From the NCBI RefSeq assembly GCF_013170845.1, contig NZ_CP033367.1, forward strand, positions 496,001-560,000: DNA of 64,000 bases, in the 5' to 3' direction. The position numbers and the translations under genes are program-made. The notes beneath the pieces were generated by a model, which was given only the letters and a program-made list of their open reading frames with translations, had not been told where the DNA came from and ran no database searches. Below are positions 9,040 to 18,956 of the stretch, one piece after another. The stretch is from Mesorhizobium loti R88b. GTDB lineage: Bacteria; Pseudomonadota; Alphaproteobacteria; Rhizobiales; Rhizobiaceae. The first letter of the stretch is position 1; the number at the start of each line of letters is the position of its first letter.

Positions 9040-9441
9040 ATGGCACGCGTAAAGAGAGGCGTCACCTCGCACGCCAAGCACAAGAAGGTCCTGAAAGCCG
9101 CGAAAGGCTTTTACGGCCGCCGCAAGAACACCATCCGCATCGCCAAGCAGGCGGTGGAAAAGTCGCTGCAGTACGCTTACCGCGACCGCAAGAACCGCAA
9201 GCGCTCGTTCCGCGCGCTGTGGATCCAGCGCATCAACGCCGCGACGCACGAGCATGGCCTGACCTATGGCCGCTTCATTGACGGCCTCAACAAGTCGGGC
9301 ATCGAGATCGATCGCAAGATCCTTTCGGACATGGCCATCCATGAGCCGCAGGCTTTCGCAGCCCTGGTCGCCAAGGCCAAGGTCGCGCTCGAATATCTGA
9401 AGAACACCACGCCGAACGCTTTTGAAAGCGCTGTCGCCTAG
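9040..9441 (+). CDS. rplT: Large ribosomal subunit protein bL20
   Basis: 133 residues beginning [31 protein letters not shown], the standard L20 start. It binds 23S rRNA early in 50S assembly and in other bacteria represses its own operon. The ribosome site AAGGAGAT is strong. Two palindromic repeats follow the stop codon directly. Confidence 0.98.
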   Translation: MARVKRGVTSHAKHKKVLKAAKGFYGRRKNTIRIAKQAVEKSLQYAYRDRKNRKRSFRALWIQRINAATHEHGLTYGRFIDGLNKSGIEIDRKILSDMAIHEPQAFAALVAKAKVALEYLKNTTPNAFESAVA

Positions 9442-9487
9442 AGCATGATGCCAAAAAGTTTCTGACTTTTTGGACAACATCATGCTC
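9441..9487. repeat. Palindromic intergenic repeat (GAGCATGATG family)
   Basis: Inverted repeat bounded by GAGCATGATG and CATCATGCTC, with inner CCAAAAAGTT / ACTTTTTGG pairing. It begins at the last base of the rplT stop codon and may serve as its 3' hairpin. Confidence 0.7.
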
Positions 9488-9503
9488 CAGGGAAATTAGC
9501 GAG

Positions 9504-9550
9504 GAGCACGATCTCTTCCGAAAAGTCTGCAACTTTTCGGGATCGAGCTC
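9504..9550. repeat. Second palindromic repeat after rplT
   Basis: Inverted repeat bounded by GAGCACGATC and GATCGAGCTC (one mismatch), with inner CCGAAAAGT / ACTTTTCGG. Placed in tandem with the palindrome at 9441. Confidence 0.65.
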
Positions 9551-9592
9551 CGAGCCCAGCGCTTCCCAAGCATTCGCAATTCTGATTTGGGG

Positions 9593-9627
9593 AACCCGCG
9601 CTGGCACGGCTGGCGCGGGTTTTTCTT
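9593..9627 (+). terminator. Rho-independent terminator between rplT and pheS
   Basis: Nine-pair stem AACCCGCGC / GCGCGGGTT, loop of 11, followed by TTTCTT. No Phe-rich leader peptide is visible before it, so it is called a terminator rather than a pheST attenuator. Confidence 0.75.
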
Positions 9628-9638
9628 ATGCCTGATGT

Positions 9639-9671
9639 AACCAAAATGGTGACACCGAAACCAAAATGGTG
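9639..9671 (+). repeat. Direct repeat just upstream of pheS
   Basis: The 13-mer AACCAAAATGGTG occurs twice, starting 20 bases apart, the second copy overlapping one possible pheS start. Two helical turns of spacing would place both copies on one DNA face, as for a regulator site; the role is unknown. Confidence 0.5.
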
Positions 9672-9698
9672 CCGGTCGCCGATCGAGAGAGTTTCGCC

Positions 9699-10796
9699 GT
9701 GAACGCCACCGCTGGAAATCTTGAAACCCTGGAAGCTTCACTGCTGGCCGACATCGCGTCGGCAGCCGATGAGCCGGCCATCGAAGCCGTGCGCATCGCT
9801 GCCTTCGGCAAGAAGGGCACCGTGTCCGAGATGCTGAAGACGCTCGGCGCCATGACCGCCGAGGAGCGCCAGCTCAAGGGCCCCGTCATCAACGGGCTCA
9901 AGAACCGCGTCACCGAGGCGCTGACGGCCCGCAAGGCCGAACTCAAGGACGTGGCGATCGCCGCCCGCCTTGCCGCTGAAAAGGTCGACGTGACGCTGCC
10001 GGTGCGGCAGTCGCCGGCCGAGCGCGGCCGCATCCATCCGATCAGCCAGGTCATCGACGAGATCGCAGCGATCTTCGGCGATCTCGGCTTCGCCATCGCC
10101 GAAGGTCCCGATATCGAGACCGACTACTACAATTTCACCGCGCTGAATTTCCCCGAGGGGCATCCGGCGCGCGAAATGCACGACACCTTCTTCTTCCAGC
10201 CGGACGAGAAGGGCGAGCGCAAGCTTTTGCGCACGCACACCTCGCCCGTGCAGATCCGCACCATGGAGAAGCAGAAGCCGCCGATCCGCATCGTCATCCC
10301 GGGCAAGACCTACCGGCAGGATTCCGACGCCACGCACTCGCCGATGTTCCATCAGGTCGAGGGCCTGGTGATCGACAAGACGGCTAACGTCGCCAACATG
10401 AAGTGGGTGCTGGAAGAATTCTGCAAGGCGTTTTTCGAGGTGCCCTCGGTCAAGATGCGTTTCCGGCCGTCCTTCTTCCCGTTCACCGAGCCAAGCCTCG
10501 AGGTCGACATCCAGTGCGACCGCTCGCGGCCCGGCGAAGTGCGCTTCGGCGAAGGCTCCGACTGGATGGAGATTCTCGGCTGCGGCATGGTGCATCCCAA
10601 CGTGCTGCGCGCCGGCGGGCTTGACCCGGACGAGTATCAGGGCTTTGCCTGGGGCATGGGCATCGATCGTATCGCCATGCTGAAATATGGCATGCCGGAT
10701 TTGCGCGCCTTCTTTGACGCCGACGTACGCTGGCTGTCGCATTACGGCTTCCGGCCACTCGATATGCCGACATTGTTCGGAGGCTTGAGCGCATGA
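9699..10796 (+). CDS. pheS: Phenylalanine--tRNA ligase alpha subunit
   Basis: 365 residues from GTG ([12 protein letters not shown]). Forms the catalytic half of the alpha2beta2 PheRS. Class II motifs: motif 2 in [13 protein letters not shown] and motif 3 in [14 protein letters not shown]; the N-terminal coiled coil covers roughly residues 1-95. The GTG is preferred because GAGAGAG lies eight bases before it. An ATG 33 bases earlier (MVPVADRE) is the alternative and falls in a direct repeat. It overlaps the next gene by four bases (ATGA). Confidence 0.95.
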   Translation: MNATAGNLETLEASLLADIASAADEPAIEAVRIAAFGKKGTVSEMLKTLGAMTAEERQLKGPVINGLKNRVTEALTARKAELKDVAIAARLAAEKVDVTLPVRQSPAERGRIHPISQVIDEIAAIFGDLGFAIAEGPDIETDYYNFTALNFPEGHPAREMHDTFFFQPDEKGERKLLRTHTSPVQIRTMEKQKPPIRIVIPGKTYRQDSDATHSPMFHQVEGLVIDKTANVANMKWVLEEFCKAFFEVPSVKMRFRPSFFPFTEPSLEVDIQCDRSRPGEVRFGEGSDWMEILGCGMVHPNVLRAGGLDPDEYQGFAWGMGIDRIAMLKYGMPDLRAFFDADVRWLSHYGFRPLDMPTLFGGLSA

Positions 10797-11215
10797 CAGC
10801 GCCCCATATCGGCGGCTGTCGCTGTGGCGCCGTGCGGTTCGAGGCTTCGGCCGAGCCGCACCACGTCAGCTATTGCCATTGCGGCGATTGCCGTCGGGCG
10901 AGCGGCGCGCCGGTATCGGCCTTTGTCGGCTTCCTGATCGACAAGGTGGCGTTCACGGGCAAGGCGCTGAAGATGTACGAGAACGGGCCGGTGACGCGTT
11001 CGTTCTGCGGCATCTGCGGCTCGCCGATCGCCTATGTCGACGAGCGGCTTGAGGATGACATCTACTTCATGCTCGGCGCGATGGACATGCCGGCCGATTT
11101 CGAACCGACGCAGCATGCCTATGTCAGCGAGCAGCTCCCTTTCCTGCATATGTCCGACGAGATGCCGAGACATCTGAAAACAAGCGTCAAAAGACCAGAC
11201 GGAACAATCCAATGA
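10793..11215 (+). CDS. GFA/CENP-V family zinc protein between pheS and pheT
   Basis: 140 residues. The zinc ligands of the glutathione-dependent formaldehyde-activating (Gfa) fold are visible: [18 protein letters not shown] and FCGICGSPI. Most family members have no proven substrate; formaldehyde activation should not be assumed. It overlaps both pheS and pheT through ATGA junctions, so all three are translated as one coupled unit. Confidence 0.9.
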   Translation: MTAPHIGGCRCGAVRFEASAEPHHVSYCHCGDCRRASGAPVSAFVGFLIDKVAFTGKALKMYENGPVTRSFCGICGSPIAYVDERLEDDIYFMLGAMDMPADFEPTQHAYVSEQLPFLHMSDEMPRHLKTSVKRPDGTIQ

Positions 11216-13620
11216 AATTCACCCTCTCCTGGCTCAAGGATCATCTCGAGACCGATGCCTCGCTCAACGAAATTGTCGAGCGGCTGACGTCGATCGGCCT
11301 CGAAGTCGAGCATGTCGACGACAAGTCGAGCCTGAAACCCTTCGTCATCGCCAAGGTGCTGACGGCGGTGCAGCATCCCGATGCCGACCGGCTGCGCGTG
11401 TTGACCGTCGATACGGGCGACGGCAAGCCGCCCGTTCAGGTGGTCTGTGGTGCGCCCAATGCCCGCGCCGGTCTGATCGGCGCCTTTGCCGCGCCCGGCG
11501 CCTATGTGCCCGGCATCGACGTGACGCTGACGGTCGGCAAGATCCGTGGCGTCGAGAGCCATGGCATGATGTGTTCCGAGCGCGAGCTGGAGCTGTCCGA
11601 CGAGCACAATGGCATTATCGACCTGCCCGAGGATGCGCCGGTCGGCACCAGCTTCGCTGCCTATGCGCATCTCGACGATCCGCTGATCGAGATCAATTTG
11701 ACGCCGAACCGGCCCGATGCCACCAGCGTCTACGGCATTGCCCGGGATCTGGCGGCGAGCGGGCTCGGCATACTGAAAAGCGCTACCGTTGCGGCAATCC
11801 CCGGCAAAGGCGAGACGCCGGTCAAGGTGACGATCGAGGCGCCGGAGCTTTGCCCCGGCTTTGCGTTGCGGCTTGTGAAGGGCGTCAAGAACGGCCCGTC
11901 GCCGAAATGGCTGCAGCAGAGGCTGATCGCCATTGGGCTGAGGCCGATCAGCGCGCTGGTCGACATCACCAACTACGTCACCTTCGACCGCGGCCGGCCG
12001 CTGCATGTGTTCGATGCCAAGAAGGTCGCCGGCAATCTCGTCGTGCGCCGTGCGCGCGACGGCGAGAAGGTGCTGGCGCTCGATGGCCGCGAATACACGC
12101 TGACGCCTGAAATGTGCGTCATATCAGATGACAATGGCGTCGAGTCGATCGCCGGTGTTATGGGCGGGGAACATTCCGGCTGCGACGAGAACACCACGGA
12201 CGTACTGATCGAATCGGCCCTCTGGGATCCGATCACCACGGCCCGCACCGGCCGCACGCTGGGCATCATCACCGATGCGCGCTACCGGTTCGAGCGCGGC
12301 GTCGACCCCGAATTCATGGTTCCCGGTGTCGAGCTGGCGACCAAGCTGGTGCTCGATCTCTGCGGTGGCGAGCCAACCGAGACCGAGGTCGTCGGCTATG
12401 CCGGTCACACGCCCAAGATCGTTTCTTTCCCATTGTCGGAAGTGAAGCGGCTGACCGGAATCGAGGTGCCGGGCTCGACAAGCCTCGACATCCTCTCGCG
12501 CCTTGGCTTCAAGCCGCAGGGTTCGGGCGATGTCGTCGATGTGGCGGTGCCGTCCTGGCGTCCCGATGTCGATGGCAAGGCCGATCTTGTCGAAGAGGTG
12601 ATGCGCATCCACGGCGTCGACAACATCGCGCCGCAGCCGCTTGGCGCACATGATGCGGTCAACTCGAAAATCCTGACGACGCTGCAGGTCCGCACGCGTA
12701 CGGCCAAGCGGGCGCTTGCCGTGCGTGGCATGATGGAAGCCGTCACCTGGTCGTTCATCCCGGCCAAACACGCCGAACTGTTCGGCGGTGGCCAGACTGC
12801 GCTCAAGCTTGCCAACCCGATCGCCGCCGATATGTCCGACATGCGGCCGTCGCTGCTGCCGGGGCTGATGGCGGCTGCCCAGCGCAACGCCGACAAGGGC
12901 ATTGGCGATGTGGCGCTGTTCGAGGTGTCCGGCACCTATGAGGGCGACGGCGCCGACCAGCAGCGGCGCGTTGCCGCCGGCGTGCGCCGCGGCACGGCCA
13001 AGCTCGACGGCTCGGGCCGCAACTGGGCCGGCAATTCCGGCCCGGTCGGTGTGTTCGACGCCAAGGCCGATGCGATCGCCGCGCTCGAAGCCTGCGGCGC
13101 GCCGGTCGACCGCCTGCAGATCGAGGCGGGCGGCCCGGCCTGGTACCATCCCGGCCGTTCCGGGACGATCAAGCTCGGGCCGAAAACCGTGCTCGGCACA
13201 TTCGGCGAGTTCCATCCGAAGACGATGGAAGGGCTCGATGTCTCCGGACCGCTGTGCGGCTTCGAAGTGTTCGTCGATGCCGTGCCCGAGCCGAAGGCAA
13301 AGCCGACCAAGACCAAGCCGAAGCTCGAGCTCTCCGCCTTCCAGGCGGTGAAGCGCGACTTCGCCTTCGTCGTCGACAAGGCGGTCGAAGCCGGCACGCT
13401 GGTGCGTGCGGCGCTGGCCGCCGATAAGAAGCTGATTACTGCTGTCTCGGTGTTCGACGTCTTCGAGGGCGCTTCGCTTGGCGCGGCCAAAAAATCGATC
13501 GCCATCGAAGTGTCGATCCAGCCGGTCGAAAAGACGCTGACCGACGAGGATTTCGAGGCGCTGGCCAAGCGCATCGTCGAGAATGTCAGCAAGCAAACGG
13601 GCGGTGTTCTGAGGACGTAG
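11212..13620 (+). CDS. pheT: Phenylalanine--tRNA ligase beta subunit
   Basis: 802 residues, full length. Domains in order: N-terminal [14 protein letters not shown], tRNA-binding OB domain at about 40-150 ([15 protein letters not shown]), B3/B4 editing domain ([18 protein letters not shown]), B5 domain, a catalytic-like core, and the FDX-ACB anticodon-binding domain at the C-terminus ([16 protein letters not shown]). An alanine- and proline-poor [10 protein letters not shown] linker precedes the last domain. Confidence 0.97.
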   Translation: MKFTLSWLKDHLETDASLNEIVERLTSIGLEVEHVDDKSSLKPFVIAKVLTAVQHPDADRLRVLTVDTGDGKPPVQVVCGAPNARAGLIGAFAAPGAYVPGIDVTLTVGKIRGVESHGMMCSERELELSDEHNGIIDLPEDAPVGTSFAAYAHLDDPLIEINLTPNRPDATSVYGIARDLAASGLGILKSATVAAIPGKGETPVKVTIEAPELCPGFALRLVKGVKNGPSPKWLQQRLIAIGLRPISALVDITNYVTFDRGRPLHVFDAKKVAGNLVVRRARDGEKVLALDGREYTLTPEMCVISDDNGVESIAGVMGGEHSGCDENTTDVLIESALWDPITTARTGRTLGIITDARYRFERGVDPEFMVPGVELATKLVLDLCGGEPTETEVVGYAGHTPKIVSFPLSEVKRLTGIEVPGSTSLDILSRLGFKPQGSGDVVDVAVPSWRPDVDGKADLVEEVMRIHGVDNIAPQPLGAHDAVNSKILTTLQVRTRTAKRALAVRGMMEAVTWSFIPAKHAELFGGGQTALKLANPIAADMSDMRPSLLPGLMAAAQRNADKGIGDVALFEVSGTYEGDGADQQRRVAAGVRRGTAKLDGSGRNWAGNSGPVGVFDAKADAIAALEACGAPVDRLQIEAGGPAWYHPGRSGTIKLGPKTVLGTFGEFHPKTMEGLDVSGPLCGFEVFVDAVPEPKAKPTKTKPKLELSAFQAVKRDFAFVVDKAVEAGTLVRAALAADKKLITAVSVFDVFEGASLGAAKKSIAIEVSIQPVEKTLTDEDFEALAKRIVENVSKQTGGVLRT

Positions 13621-13628
13621 ACGAGACG

Positions 13629-14213
13629 ATGGATCACAAGCTCTCCATCACCTGGCTGGCGACACATATCGGGATGATCGACGGTTTCCTGGACGACCAG
13701 GAATGCGCCGATCTGATCGCCGACAGCGAACGGCGTGGGTTCGAGGCTGCCAAGGTAAACAGCGCTGGCGGTGCAAGCGTGATGACGGAGCTCCGCAACA
13801 ATGACCGGGTCGTCTTCGATGACGAGGATCTTGCGGACCTGCTTTTCGCACGCGCCCGGCCGATGCTCTATCGCGGCCTCGGCGACTGGCGATTGACGGG
13901 ACTGAACGAGCGTTTTCGTTTCTATCGCTACGGGCCGGGCCAGAAGTTCGATTGGCACAATGACGGCTATTTCGAACGCGGCGCGTCGGAGCGCAGCCAG
14001 TTCACCTTCATGATCTATCTGTCAGACGATTTCGAAGGCAGTGGAACCTCGTTTCGCGGCGAGATGCCCGGCTATGCCGGCAGCAGTCTCGTGGTGAAAC
14101 CCAGGAAAGGCATGGCGCTGGCCTTTTATCACCCGATCGAACATCGCGGCGACGAAGTGCTGTCGGGACGCAAATACGTCATCCGCACGGATGTGATGTA
14201 CAAGCGGCAGTGA
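13629..14213 (+). CDS. 2OG-Fe(II) oxygenase, prolyl 4-hydroxylase-like
   Basis: 194 residues. The iron ligands are H110 and D112 (FDWHNDGYF) and H172 (PIEHRGDEV), with a basic residue for 2-oxoglutarate in RKYVIRTDVMY, all typical of the P4Hc superfamily. Substrate unknown; small bacterial members may act on proteins or free metabolites. It starts nine bases after pheT, so it may be read from the same transcript. Confidence 0.85.
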   Translation: MDHKLSITWLATHIGMIDGFLDDQECADLIADSERRGFEAAKVNSAGGASVMTELRNNDRVVFDDEDLADLLFARARPMLYRGLGDWRLTGLNERFRFYRYGPGQKFDWHNDGYFERGASERSQFTFMIYLSDDFEGSGTSFRGEMPGYAGSSLVVKPRKGMALAFYHPIEHRGDEVLSGRKYVIRTDVMYKRQ

Positions 14214-14218
14214 CAGGC

Positions 14219-14572
14219 ATGACGCATTTGACCCCGCTCGAAATGATTTTCGTTAAGGAGTTTTGTCGTTCGGTAGGCATTTCTCCCGACACGGCGAATG
14301 AGCTCGACGTCAAAGACCGCAACCCTGATCCTGTGGGATTCATGACCACACTCATTCCCTCGTCGGTTCCCCCGGAATTGCGATTTGCGAGTCGGGTGTT
14401 CAGTCCACTGTGGACAGCGCATGTCGGGCCAGACCGGCTTCCTTGTGGCATGGTTCTGTTCTTCGACGAGGTTACCGGAAGACTCGATGCTATCGAAGGC
14501 TTTGCATATGGCGAAGAGTGGCCTTCTATCGAAGAACCCGTCATCTGGTCAGAACCTAACGAGCAACAATGA
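14219..14572 (+). CDS. Protein of unknown function
   Basis: About 117 residues (MTHLTPLEMIFVKEFCRSVG). Not recognised. It is acidic at the C-terminus (GFAYGEEWPSIEEPVIW), has no signal or membrane segment, and is lower in GC than its neighbours. A GTG overlapping the previous stop would add three residues, and a later ATG (MIFVKEF) is also possible; no start has a strong ribosome site. Resembles small cytosolic immunity-like proteins only in general character. Confidence 0.5.
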   Translation: MTHLTPLEMIFVKEFCRSVGISPDTANELDVKDRNPDPVGFMTTLIPSSVPPELRFASRVFSPLWTAHVGPDRLPCGMVLFFDEVTGRLDAIEGFAYGEEWPSIEEPVIWSEPNEQQ

Positions 14573-14616
14573 GCTGAGGGATTGCCGGAAGGTGGCGAAT
14601 CGCCCTCCAAAGGGCG

Positions 14617-15219
14617 ATGGACCATCTGCGCTATTCCGGGCTGGCTTTCGAAGCACAACGTGCGGCGTTTCTCGACATCGTGTCGAGAGATGCGCTGATC
14701 CGTGAGGCGCTGGATCGGGCACGAAGCCTTGACCTGCCGGACTGGTTGATCGTTTCCGGTGCGCTCTACAACAGCATCTGGAATCAGCTGACGGGAAAGC
14801 CTTCGGGCTACGGCATCAAAGACGTCGACCTGTTTTACTTCGACGACAGCGACCCGTCCTACGAGGCTGAGGACGGCGTGATTGCCCGCGCCGCTGCAGT
14901 CTTCGCCGGTCTGCCGCTGCCGGTGGAGGTGCGCAACCAGGCGCGGGTGCATCTTTGGTATCCGCAGAAATTTGGCCGATCCTGCCCCCGCTATACCAGC
15001 TCCAGCCACGCGCTCGGCTTTTTCGCCTCGAGGACCCACGCGGTTGGCGTTCTATACGGCGCGGATGGACAGCTTGAGCTGGTGGCGCCGTTTGGTCTGG
15101 ACGACATCTTCTCGTTTCGCATCACGCCCAACCGGGTGATGGATAATCGGCAAACGCATGAGGCGAAGGGGGCGAGGGCGAGAGAGAACTGGCCGGAGAT
15201 TACGGTTGTGCCGTGGTAG
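14617..15219 (+). CDS. Nucleotidyltransferase-like protein (DUF925 type)
   Basis: 200 residues. The segment IKDVDLFYFDDSDPSYE carries the paired aspartates (69, 71) of the nucleotidyltransferase fold, and LIVSGALYNSIWNQLTG supplies the G-S/A-like loop before it. This layout fits the NTP_transf_6/DUF925 family; activity and substrate are unknown. The C-terminus after NRVMDNRQTHEAKGARAREN is typical. Followed by a large palindromic repeat. Confidence 0.82.
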   Translation: MDHLRYSGLAFEAQRAAFLDIVSRDALIREALDRARSLDLPDWLIVSGALYNSIWNQLTGKPSGYGIKDVDLFYFDDSDPSYEAEDGVIARAAAVFAGLPLPVEVRNQARVHLWYPQKFGRSCPRYTSSSHALGFFASRTHAVGVLYGADGQLELVAPFGLDDIFSFRITPNRVMDNRQTHEAKGARARENWPEITVVPW

Positions 15220-15230
15220 GAAATGTCGGC

Positions 15231-15404
15231 GCGAGACACCCCCTCTGCCCTGCCGGGCATCTCCCCCTCAAGGGGGGAGATTGGCAGCTTCGCCAATGGC
15301 GCCTTTCCTCCAATGTTGGTGATTGGCGAAAGCCGGCGTGACAATCCGATCTCCCCCCTTGAGGGGGAGATGTCCGGCAGGACAGAGGGGGGTGCCTAGC
15401 GCGA
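15231..15404. repeat. Large inverted repeat of the 'CTCCCC' family
   Basis: Two arms of roughly 55 bases face each other (15231-15288 and 15348-15403), each rich in CATCTCCCCCTC / GAGGGGGAGATG and ending in GCGAGACACCCCC or its complement. A close relative lies at 34783-34952. Such elements are common in Mesorhizobium intergenic DNA. Confidence 0.7.
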
Positions 15405-15480
15405 ACGTTTGGCATCCTTCTCCCCTGCCAGATACGAAACAGGGGCGCCGAAGCGCTCCTGTTTCCGTAAATTGCGATAG

Positions 15481-16476
<996 letters not shown>

Positions 16477-16498
16477 CACGCGTCTCCGTGTTGTGATG

Positions 16499-16585
16499 CT
16501 TAAAGGGCGTCTGCGACGCGCTTTAAGTCTTGTCCTTGTGCATGTCGTTGCCCCAAAACCGCAGAGCACTTTTGGGCGACATGCA
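16499..16585. repeat. Two adjacent palindromes in a divergent intergenic region
   Basis: First palindrome CTTAAAG..CTTTAAG (16499-16527) with inner CGTC/GACG. Second, bounded by TGCATGTCG and CGACATGCA (16539-16585), belongs to the same family as 2529 and 30906. Both lie between the aldo/keto reductase and lysR-type genes and could overlap their promoters. Confidence 0.65.
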
Positions 16586-16658
16586 GCATGAGATAGCGTC
16601 TTGCCTTACGTTCGATAATCGGCTCATCTGCGCACGGGGTGTTCTAAGAAATAGATCA

Positions 16659-17549
16659 ATGAATCGAGCACATCTTTCGCAGCTGGCAGTTCTGGCAACC
16701 GTCGCACAATGCGGCAGCTTTCGCGGCGCGGCCAGGGAATTGGCCATCGCGCCCTCGGCGGTCAGCCATGCGGTGTCCAGCCTGGAGGCGCGGCTTGGCG
16801 TGCGGCTTTTGGCACGCAGCACGCGCAGCGTTGCGCCGACCGAGGAAGGCGCGCAGTTGCTGGAGCGATTGCGGCCGGCGCTTTCCGAGATCGACCTGGC
16901 GCTGGAGACGGCGGTCGAGTCGCGTGACCGGCCAGCCGGGAATCTCAGGCTCAGCGTGCCGCGCACGGCAGCGCATCTGGTGCTGACGCCGCGGCTTGGC
17001 GCCTTTGCCAGGGCCTATCCCGACATCGTTCTGGAGATCGTCATCGAGGACCGCTTCACCGATGTGGTGGAAGGTGGTTTCGATGCCGGCGTGCGGCTTG
17101 GCGAGAGCCTGCAGCGCGACATGATCGCGGTGCGCATCGGGCCGGACATGCGCGGCGCGGTGGTCGGCGCGCCATCCTATTTCGAGGCCATGCCCAGACC
17201 GCATCATCCGCGCGACCTAGCCGACCATCGCTGCATCCGCTTCCGCTTCTCCAGCGGCATCCTCTACCGCTGGGAATTCGAAAAGGGCGGCGAGGAGATC
17301 GAGATCGCTGCGCAAGGGCCGCTGATCCTCGACGAGGACCATCTGATCGCGCAAGCGGCGGTCGACGGCGCAGGACTTGCCTTCGTCTTCGAGCCTTATG
17401 TGCTGGCCCCGCTCGCCGACGGCAGGCTGATCCGCGCGCTGGAGGACTGGTGCCCGTCTTTCGAGGGGTTCTTTGTCTATTATCCCAGTCGCCGGCAGAT
17501 GCGCCCAGCGCTGAGAGCGTTTGTGGATTTCTTCAAAGTGAGTGGTTAG
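16659..17549 (+). CDS. LysR-family transcriptional regulator
   Basis: 296 residues. The winged helix-turn-helix is at about 1-60 (VAQCGSFRGAARELAIAPSAVSHAVSSLEARLG), followed by the LysR substrate domain (RLSVPRTAAHLVLTPRL). The ATG at MNRAHLSQ was chosen because the in-frame extension upstream crosses a palindromic repeat. Divergent from the aldo/keto reductase, which is the likely target; inducer unknown. Confidence 0.92.
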   Translation: MNRAHLSQLAVLATVAQCGSFRGAARELAIAPSAVSHAVSSLEARLGVRLLARSTRSVAPTEEGAQLLERLRPALSEIDLALETAVESRDRPAGNLRLSVPRTAAHLVLTPRLGAFARAYPDIVLEIVIEDRFTDVVEGGFDAGVRLGESLQRDMIAVRIGPDMRGAVVGAPSYFEAMPRPHHPRDLADHRCIRFRFSSGILYRWEFEKGGEEIEIAAQGPLILDEDHLIAQAAVDGAGLAFVFEPYVLAPLADGRLIRALEDWCPSFEGFFVYYPSRRQMRPALRAFVDFFKVSG

Positions 17550-17601
17550 GGAACGGCGGCGCAATCGTCTCCCGTTTGGGGGCCATGCATTGCCAAGGTT
17601 G

Positions 17602-17815
17602 GCGCCGCCCCTCACCTGCCTGCCGGCATCCTCTCCCCGTAAACGGGGCGAGGGGCGCTCCCAGAAACGCTTTCGCCGCTCGTGGTGGCAGAGCCCTTCG
17701 ATAACACACACTTCTAAGGGTGCTCGACGCGGCGAGTTGGGCACTTTACGAAGGCCCCTCTCCGTCCCGGCTTCGCCGGGCCACCTCTCCCCACTTCGTG
17801 GGCCGAGGAAACCGA
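17602..17815. repeat. Gene-free stretch 17550-17885 with C-rich repeats
   Basis: No convincing gene here. A hairpin at 17602-17658 pairs GCGCCGCCCCTC with GAGGGGCGC around CCCCGTAAACGGGG, and 17750-17815 carries CCCCTCTCCGTCCCGGCTTC-type repeats with small CGGCTTCGCCGG stem-loops. This is another rhizobial intergenic repeat family. Confidence 0.6.
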
Positions 17816-17885
17816 CACCCCGCATTGGCTTTTCCGCAGATTTCAGGCAAATCTCCTCGCCTGTAATTCGGCATGGAGAAGCGTG

Positions 17886-18872
17886 ATGTTCCGATGGGGT
17901 GTTCTGTCGACGGCCAAGATCGGCCGCGAGCATTTGTTGCCGGCAATGGTCGAGGCCGAGAACGGCGTGCTGTCGGCGATCGCCAGCCGTGACCTGTCTA
18001 AGGCCAAGGCCTTGGCCGAGCGCTTCGGAGCGCGTCATGCGTTCGGCTCCTATGAGGAACTGCTAGCCTCGAAGGACGTCGATGGCGTCTACATCCCGTT
18101 GCCGACATCGCAGCATGTCGAATGGGCGGCGAAAGCAATCGAGGCGGGAAAACATGTGCTGGTCGAAAAGCCGCTGGCACTCGACGCCAAGGACATCGCC
18201 CCCCTGATCAAGTTGCGCGACGCCAAGAAAGTACTGGTCTGCGAAGCCTTCATGGTCATCTATCACCCGCAATGGATCAAGGTGCGCGACCTCATCGCCA
18301 GTGGCGCCATCGGCCGGCTGCGCCATGTGCAGGGCGCGTTCTCCTACTACAATGTCGACCCCAACAACATGCGCAACCAGCTCGATCTCGGCGGCGGCGC
18401 GCTGCCCGATATCGGTGTCTACCCGACGGTGTCGACGCGGTTCTCTACCGGCAAGGAGCCTAGCCGTGTGCAGGCGACGATCGAGCGCGACAAGAAATTC
18501 GGTACCGACATCTATTCCTCGATCCGCGCCGATTTCGGCGACTTCGAGCTGTCCTTCTATTTGTCGACGCAGATGGCGGCGCGCCAGGTGATGGTGTTCC
18601 ACGGCGAGAAGGGTTTTATCGAGGTGTTCTCGCCATTCAATGCCGGACTTTACGACCATCACCGCGTCGAACTGCACAACCAGAACCACACCGAAGCACA
18701 GGTGTTTCGCTTCCCCGGCACCCAGCAGTACCGGCTGGAGGTCGAGACCTTCGCGCGCACGGCACAGGGCGGCAAGGAGCGCGTCTTCACGCTGGAGGAG
18801 TCTGTGCTCAACCAGAAGGTCATCGACGCCATCTTCCGCGCCGGCGGCAAGGATGGCTGGGAAGCTGTCTAA
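17886..18872 (+). CDS. Gfo/Idh/MocA family oxidoreductase
   Basis: 328 residues. N-terminal Rossmann domain ([12 protein letters not shown]) and the family signature VEKPLALD with the catalytic-region lysine at 95. The C-terminal domain has [11 protein letters not shown], with the conserved D and Y/H region of the family. These NAD(P)-dependent enzymes oxidise or reduce sugars and inositols; this one cannot be assigned a substrate. GGAG precedes the start. Stands alone between repeats. Confidence 0.9.
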   Translation: MFRWGVLSTAKIGREHLLPAMVEAENGVLSAIASRDLSKAKALAERFGARHAFGSYEELLASKDVDGVYIPLPTSQHVEWAAKAIEAGKHVLVEKPLALDAKDIAPLIKLRDAKKVLVCEAFMVIYHPQWIKVRDLIASGAIGRLRHVQGAFSYYNVDPNNMRNQLDLGGGALPDIGVYPTVSTRFSTGKEPSRVQATIERDKKFGTDIYSSIRADFGDFELSFYLSTQMAARQVMVFHGEKGFIEVFSPFNAGLYDHHRVELHNQNHTEAQVFRFPGTQQYRLEVETFARTAQGGKERVFTLEESVLNQKVIDAIFRAGGKDGWEAV

Positions 18873-18885
18873 CTCTTTGTTTGAC

Positions 18886-18928
18886 GCAATTCCGGACGGA
18901 AAACCGCTCACACTTTTCCTGGAATGGC
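18886..18928. repeat. Palindromic intergenic repeat (GCAATTCC family)
   Basis: Inverted repeat bounded by GCAATTCC and GGAATGGC (one mismatch), with inner GGAAAACCG and ACTTTTCC. Almost the same core occurs at 41558. Confidence 0.65.
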
Positions 18929-18956
18929 GTTAGCCGGCTAATCCTGGGGAGGAAAA

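Noticed and set aside
9593..9665. Possible Phe-rich leader peptide attenuating pheST
   Set aside because: The only small frame near the hairpin (MPDV) has no Phe codons.
9738..10742. 334-codon open frame opposite pheS
   Set aside because: Antisense shadow with no family features.
12124..13596. 490-codon open frame opposite pheT
   Set aside because: Antisense shadow of a highly conserved gene; Arg/Asp/Ala-rich and without domain-like features.
15231..15404. CRISPR array
   Set aside because: Only two opposed arms, no regular spacers, and no cas genes in the window.
17550..17885. Small frames between lysR-type and MocA-type genes
   Set aside because: They follow the repeat composition and lack ribosome sites.
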